Origin: Sphingomonas sp. CCH10-B3
GTDB taxonomy: Bacteria; Pseudomonadota; Alphaproteobacteria; Sphingomonadales; Sphingomonadaceae
Direction: 5' to 3'
DNA length: 64,000 bases
NCBI RefSeq assembly: GCF_001556185.1
Contig: NZ_LSIJ01000092.1
Coordinates: forward strand, 1 to 64,000
Position numbers and translations under genes: made by a program
Shown: positions 60,574-64,000 of the stretch, in pieces
How the letters are laid out: each line of letters begins with the position of its first letter
Numbering within the stretch: the first letter of the stretch is position 1
Notes under the pieces: generated by a model
Seen by the model: the letters and a program-made list of their open reading frames with translations, nothing else
Database searches by the model: none
Told to the model about the DNA's origin: nothing

Positions 60574-61628
60574 GCCGCCCTCGGCAGCAGAATGCGGAAG
60601 ATGGTGCATTCGGGGCTTCCTTCGCGGGCATATTGCGCGATGCCGCCCATGTCGCGAACCAGCTTGTCGACGAGCGCAAGGCCAAGTCCCTGCCCTTCGG
60701 GTTTTCCAGATACAAAGGGGTCGAACAGATGGTCGGCGATGTCGGCGGGAGCGCCGGGGCCATTGTCGATCACCAGCAGCTCGATCGGCAACGGGCGGCG
60801 CGGCTTGCCCGCGGTTGCGCTGACCGCCATGCCGTGGCGATAGGCCGTGGCGAGAATGATCCGGCGATCGGCCTGCGCCGCCGTCGCTTCGGCGGCATTC
60901 TTCAGCAGGTTGAGCATCACCTGAACGAGCGCATCATGGTTCGCCAGCACAAGCGGCAGCGACGGGTCGAATCGCTCCTCGATCACCACGTCACGCGCAA
61001 AGCCGGCGCGGGCGACGCGGCGGGCATGATCGAGCAGCGGATAGATGTTGAGCGGCTCAATCGTGCGCGGTCGCGTGTCGGTGAAGTCCTGCATCCGGTC
61101 GATCAGCGCGGCGATGCGGTCGACTTCGGCGATGATGAGATCAGGCAGGGCGGCCTCGTCCCCGGTGGCCGTCCCACCCAGCAATTGCGCAGCGCCGCGG
61201 ATGCCCGACAGCGGATTCTTGATTTCGTGCGCGAGCATCGCTGCAGCCCCCATAGCGGCGCGCGCCGCCGCACGATCAGGCTGCCCCATGCGGCGCGATG
61301 CCGCTTCATGCAGCGTCACAACGCGCCAGCCGGGATGATCGGGCACATCGACTTCGCTGAAATCGACGCGGACCCGCCCGCCGCGGCGAGTGTCGAGCCG
61401 CGTGTCGAAAGCCTGAAAGCCCAGCCCTTCGCGGCGCGCCAGATAATCGGGCGGCAGGATCATCACGCTCGCCAGCCTTTGTCCAAGCATGGCGCGCTCC
61501 GACGTATTGAGCAGCCGCTCGGCACTGCTGTTGGCAAAGGCAATGCGATCATCGGGGCCAATCACGATCACCGACATCGGCAGCGCGGCAACGAGTTCGG
61601 CAAAAGGCGGCGCCGCGGGCGCGCTCAC
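60570..61628 (-). CDS. ntrB: Nitrogen sensor kinase NtrB
   Basis: A 352-residue soluble kinase. An N-terminal PAS (about 20-120) precedes H in [12 protein letters not shown]-box [17 protein letters not shown] and GQGLGLALV. It controls NtrC in response to PII. The GTG at 61628 overlaps the dusB stop (GTGA), so the dusB-ntrB-ntrC order is coupled. An ATG slightly upstream is inside dusB and is not used. Confidence 0.93.
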   Translation of the reverse strand: MSAPAAPPFAELVAALPMSVIVIGPDDRIAFANSSAERLLNTSERAMLGQRLASVMILPPDYLARREGLGFQAFDTRLDTRRGGRVRVDFSEVDVPDHPGWRVVTLHEAASRRMGQPDRAAARAAMGAAAMLAHEIKNPLSGIRGAAQLLGGTATGDEAALPDLIIAEVDRIAALIDRMQDFTDTRPRTIEPLNIYPLLDHARRVARAGFARDVVIEERFDPSLPLVLANHDALVQVMLNLLKNAAEATAAQADRRIILATAYRHGMAVSATAGKPRRPLPIELLVIDNGPGAPADIADHLFDPFVSGKPEGQGLGLALVDKLVRDMGGIAQYAREGSPECTIFRILLPRAA

Positions 61629-62623
61629 GCCGCCTGTCGCGAGCGCCACGGCGCATAGAACTCAGCAAGCATCGCCAGCACGACCTTGGGATCGTTTTGC
61701 GTATTCACCCGGTTGCGGAACTCGGCTGAGCCGTGCAGCCCCTTAGTGTACCAGCCGATGTGCTTGCGCGCGATGCCGACGGCGGTCTCGTTGCCATAAA
61801 GGGCGAGCATCGCTTCGTAATGCTCGACGATCAGGTGATATTGCTCCTCGATCGACGGATCGGGCAAGCGGCGGCCGGTGCGGAACCATTCGATCACCTG
61901 TCCTAGCAGCCACGGCTTGCCGTATGCGCCGCGTCCGATCATCACGCCATCCGCGCCCGATTGTGCGAGCGCAGCCTCGGCATCCTCGATCGAGCAGATG
62001 TCGCCATTGGCGATCACCGGGATCGACACCGCGTCCTTCACCCGGCGGATGAACGCCCAGTCGGCCGAGCCTTTGTACATCTGGTTGCGGGTGCGGCCGT
62101 GGACGGTGATCATCTTCGCCCCCAGATCCTCGGCGATGCGCGCGAGTTCGGGGGCGTTGAGGCTGGCATGGTCCCAGCCCATCCGCATCTTGACGGTGAC
62201 GGGCACGTCGACCGCCTTCACCGTCGCGGCGATGATCGCGGTCGCATTGGGCAGATCGCGCATCAGCGCCGAGCCGGCGTCGCCGTTGACGATCTTCTTG
62301 ACCGGGCAGCCCATGTTGATGTCGATGATCGCCGCGCCACGATCGGCATTGAGCTTGGCCGCCTCGGCCATTTCATGGGGCGAGCAGCCCGCGAGCTGCA
62401 TCGACACCGGTTCCTCGACCGGGTCCCATGCGGCTTTCTGCAGCGATTGGCGCGTCTCGCGGATCATCGCCTGGCTGGCGATCATCTCGGTGACGTTCAG
62501 CCCCGAGCCGAAGCGGCGCACAATCGTGCGGAACGGCATGTCGGTGACGCCGGTCATCGGCGCCAGAATGACGGGGTCGTCGATCCGGACCGGACCGATA
62601 TGGATCGGGGAAAGCTTGGTCAT
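61625..62623 (-). CDS. dusB: tRNA-dihydrouridine synthase DusB
   Basis: A 332-residue FMN enzyme reducing uridine in the tRNA D-loop. [13 protein letters not shown], catalytic cysteine in [25 protein letters not shown] and [13 protein letters not shown] are family motifs. Two ATGs one codon apart (62623 and 62626) follow AGG; the inner has better spacing. It starts the dusB-ntrB-ntrC operon. Confidence 0.94.
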   Translation of the reverse strand: MTKLSPIHIGPVRIDDPVILAPMTGVTDMPFRTIVRRFGSGLNVTEMIASQAMIRETRQSLQKAAWDPVEEPVSMQLAGCSPHEMAEAAKLNADRGAAIIDINMGCPVKKIVNGDAGSALMRDLPNATAIIAATVKAVDVPVTVKMRMGWDHASLNAPELARIAEDLGAKMITVHGRTRNQMYKGSADWAFIRRVKDAVSIPVIANGDICSIEDAEAALAQSGADGVMIGRGAYGKPWLLGQVIEWFRTGRRLPDPSIEEQYHLIVEHYEAMLALYGNETAVGIARKHIGWYTKGLHGSAEFRNRVNTQNDPKVVLAMLAEFYAPWRSRQAA

Positions 62624-62722
62624 CATCTGCCTGAAATTTAGGCAGCGCATAGGCGAAATGCGGCGATCCGACAAGACCGGCGGGGGCTGGCGGGGCAGCA
62701 GGGCTTGCGCTAGGCGAGCGCG

Positions 62723-63886
62723 ATGGAACCGAGACGTATCGTCGCGCTCATCGTCGCGGCCGGCAGCGGCACGCGGCTGGGCGGTAGCGTGCCCAAGCAA
62801 TTCGCGACGCTGGCAGGCAAACCGATGGTGGCGCACAGCTTTGCAGCGTTTTCTTCGCATCCGATGATAAGCGAAACGATCGTCGCGATCGGCGCCGGGC
62901 AGGAGGCGATGCTTGCCGAGGCGGTCGGGGATGCCTGCTCGGTTACCGGCGGCGCGACCCGGCGCGAGTCGGTGCGCGCGGGGCTGGAGGCGATTGCAGC
63001 CGACGGCGGCGCCGATCTGGTGCTGATCCACGACGCCGCGCGGCCGTTCCTCGGCGCCAAAGTGATCGACCGGCTGATCGCCGCGCTCGACACCGATCCG
63101 GGCGCCATCCCCGCCCTCCCCGTCGCCGACACGCTCGCGCGCGGCATCGAGGTGCTGGGCGAGACGGTGCCGCGCGACGGGCTGTGGCGCGTGCAGACGC
63201 CGCAGGCGTTCCACTTCGCGGCAATCCTCGACGCGCACCGCCGCTGGCCCGAGAGTGAAGAGGCGACCGACGACGCGCAGATGCTTCGCCGTTTCGGATC
63301 GAGCGTGGCGATGGTAGAAGGCGACATCATGCTCGACAAAGTCACTTACCCTGCCGACATCGCCGCTGCCGAGGCGCGCCATGCCGCCACCTTGATCAGC
63401 CGCAGCGCGACCGGCTTCGACGTTCACCGGCTCGAGGCGGGCGAGGAATTGTGGCTCGGCGGCGTGCTGATCCCCCACGACAAGGGGCTGTCGGGGCACA
63501 GCGACGCCGATGTCGCGCTGCATGCGATCACCGACGCGCTGCTCGGCTGCACCGGCGAAGGCGATATCGGCACGCACTTTCCGCCCAGCGACCCGCAGTG
63601 GAAGGGCGCTGCCTCGTACAAATTCCTCCAGCACGCTGCGTCGATCATTGCGGCCAAAGGCGGCGTGATCGATTTTATAGACCTCACGCTGATCTGCGAA
63701 GCGCCCAAGATCGGCCCGCACCGGCAGGCGATGCGCGCGAAGATCGCCGAACTGCTGGCGCTGGGCGAGGATCAGGTGAGCATCAAGGCAACCACCACCG
63801 AGCGACTGGGCTTCACCGGCCGCGGCGAAGGCATTGCCGCGCAGGCTTGCGCGACGGTGCGCCTGCCGGTGCGGGGGCGCGCGTGA
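62723..63886 (+). CDS. ispDF: Bifunctional IspDF (MEP pathway)
   Basis: A 387-residue fusion for isoprenoid synthesis. IspD (1 to about 225): [11 protein letters not shown] cytidylyl site, HDAARPF, and WRVQTPQAF. IspF (about 228-387): [25 protein letters not shown], and [20 protein letters not shown]. IspF zinc ligands D and H are present. The fusion is typical of alphaproteobacteria and skips IspE. It is divergent from dusB. Confidence 0.96.
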   Translation: MEPRRIVALIVAAGSGTRLGGSVPKQFATLAGKPMVAHSFAAFSSHPMISETIVAIGAGQEAMLAEAVGDACSVTGGATRRESVRAGLEAIAADGGADLVLIHDAARPFLGAKVIDRLIAALDTDPGAIPALPVADTLARGIEVLGETVPRDGLWRVQTPQAFHFAAILDAHRRWPESEEATDDAQMLRRFGSSVAMVEGDIMLDKVTYPADIAAAEARHAATLISRSATGFDVHRLEAGEELWLGGVLIPHDKGLSGHSDADVALHAITDALLGCTGEGDIGTHFPPSDPQWKGAASYKFLQHAASIIAAKGGVIDFIDLTLICEAPKIGPHRQAMRAKIAELLALGEDQVSIKATTTERLGFTGRGEGIAAQACATVRLPVRGRA

Positions 63887-64000
63887 CCCTGCGCCGAACG
63901 TTCGCGGCGGTCGCCCTCGCGCTCGGTGCAACGGCCAGCAGCGCGCAGACGTTGTCGGCCCAGCTTCAGCTGCCTTGCGTGACCGCGCCCGAAGCCGAAG
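63883..64000 (+). CDS. Secreted protein, partial (runs off the window)
   Basis: The GTG start at 63883 overlaps the ispDF stop (GTGA). The 39 visible codons begin with a signal peptide: RR, hydrophobic core AAVALALG, small residues to TASSAQT (probable cleavage after SSA). Beyond it only [13 protein letters not shown] is seen. No function can be assigned. Confidence 0.7.
   Translation, partial: MTLRRTFAAVALALGATASSAQTLSAQLQLPCVTAPEAE

Noticed and set aside
62641..63931. Upstream extension of the dusB frame opposite ispDF
   Set aside because: Homology to Dus begins at MTKLSP; the upstream part is antisense to ispDF and lacks family character.

Overview
The window reads as a stretch of core chromosome from a high-G+C alphaproteobacterium, most probably a sphingomonad (Sphingomonas or a close relative). 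Pointers are a tandem-duplicated Hfq, ChpT of the CckA-ChpT-CtrA phosphorelay, a fused IspDF, the dusB-ntrB-ntrC-ntrY-ntrX-hfq-hflX order, adrenodoxin-type ferredoxin, and many GTG/TTG starts with ATGA/GTGA/TTGA stop-start overlaps. No insertion sequence, prophage, CRISPR array or rRNA was seen. This placement is inference from gene content; no database search was run.

Layout. 0-6 kb: a fold-III PLP decarboxylase divergent from a threonine-dehydratase-like enzyme, an alpha/beta hydrolase, and two cysteine desulfurases translationally coupled to a [2Fe-2S] ferredoxin. 6-11 kb: SRP RNA (ffs), dnaX-ybaB, then mtgA, rpoH and rluD on the minus strand. 11-17.6 kb: a JAMM protease, chpT and a cheA-cheW-cheY-cheB-cheR cluster with a near-consensus CtrA box before cheA. 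17.7-22.5 kb: a cell-wall amidase, RNase P RNA, carbonic anhydrase plus SulP transporter, a J-domain protein, a small ferredoxin-like protein and SufE. 22.5-26.8 kb: a phage-shock (psp) locus with a sigma-54 promoter, divergent pspF, pspA-pspB-pspC and five further small membrane/coiled-coil genes that share a C-terminal motif with PspB/PspC. 26.9-32 kb: sodB, yciB-ftsY-mtaB and a GGDEF-EAL protein. 32-37 kb: ffh and the rpsP-rimM-trmD-rplS operon, split between rimM and trmD by a two-gene cassette that starts with a perfect palindrome. 37.5-44.8 kb: a DPP-IV-type peptidase, asd with two small enzymes, an M2 peptidase, rpmE, a PilZ protein and tRNA-Ser(UGA). 44.9-53.5 kb: a tightly coupled run mltB-like, rlpA, D-Ala-D-Ala carboxypeptidase, holB, metG, tatD, MBL hydrolase, retropepsin-like protease, then mazG. 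53.5-64 kb: hflX, hfq, ntrX, ntrY, ntrC, ntrB and dusB on the minus strand, then ispDF and the start of a secreted protein.

Functional themes. All three signal-recognition-particle parts (ffs, ftsY, ffh) lie within 28 kb. Envelope maintenance is heavily represented (mtgA, amidase, MltB-like, RlpA, DacC-like, Psp). The chpT-che block, with its CtrA-like site, suggests cell-cycle-linked motility control. The strongest candidates for undescribed biology are the expanded Psp array, the rimM/trmD cassette with its Shine-Dalgarno-sequestering palindrome, and an in-frame palindromic insertion in mtaB. Long antisense ORFs typical of high-G+C coding DNA were set aside.
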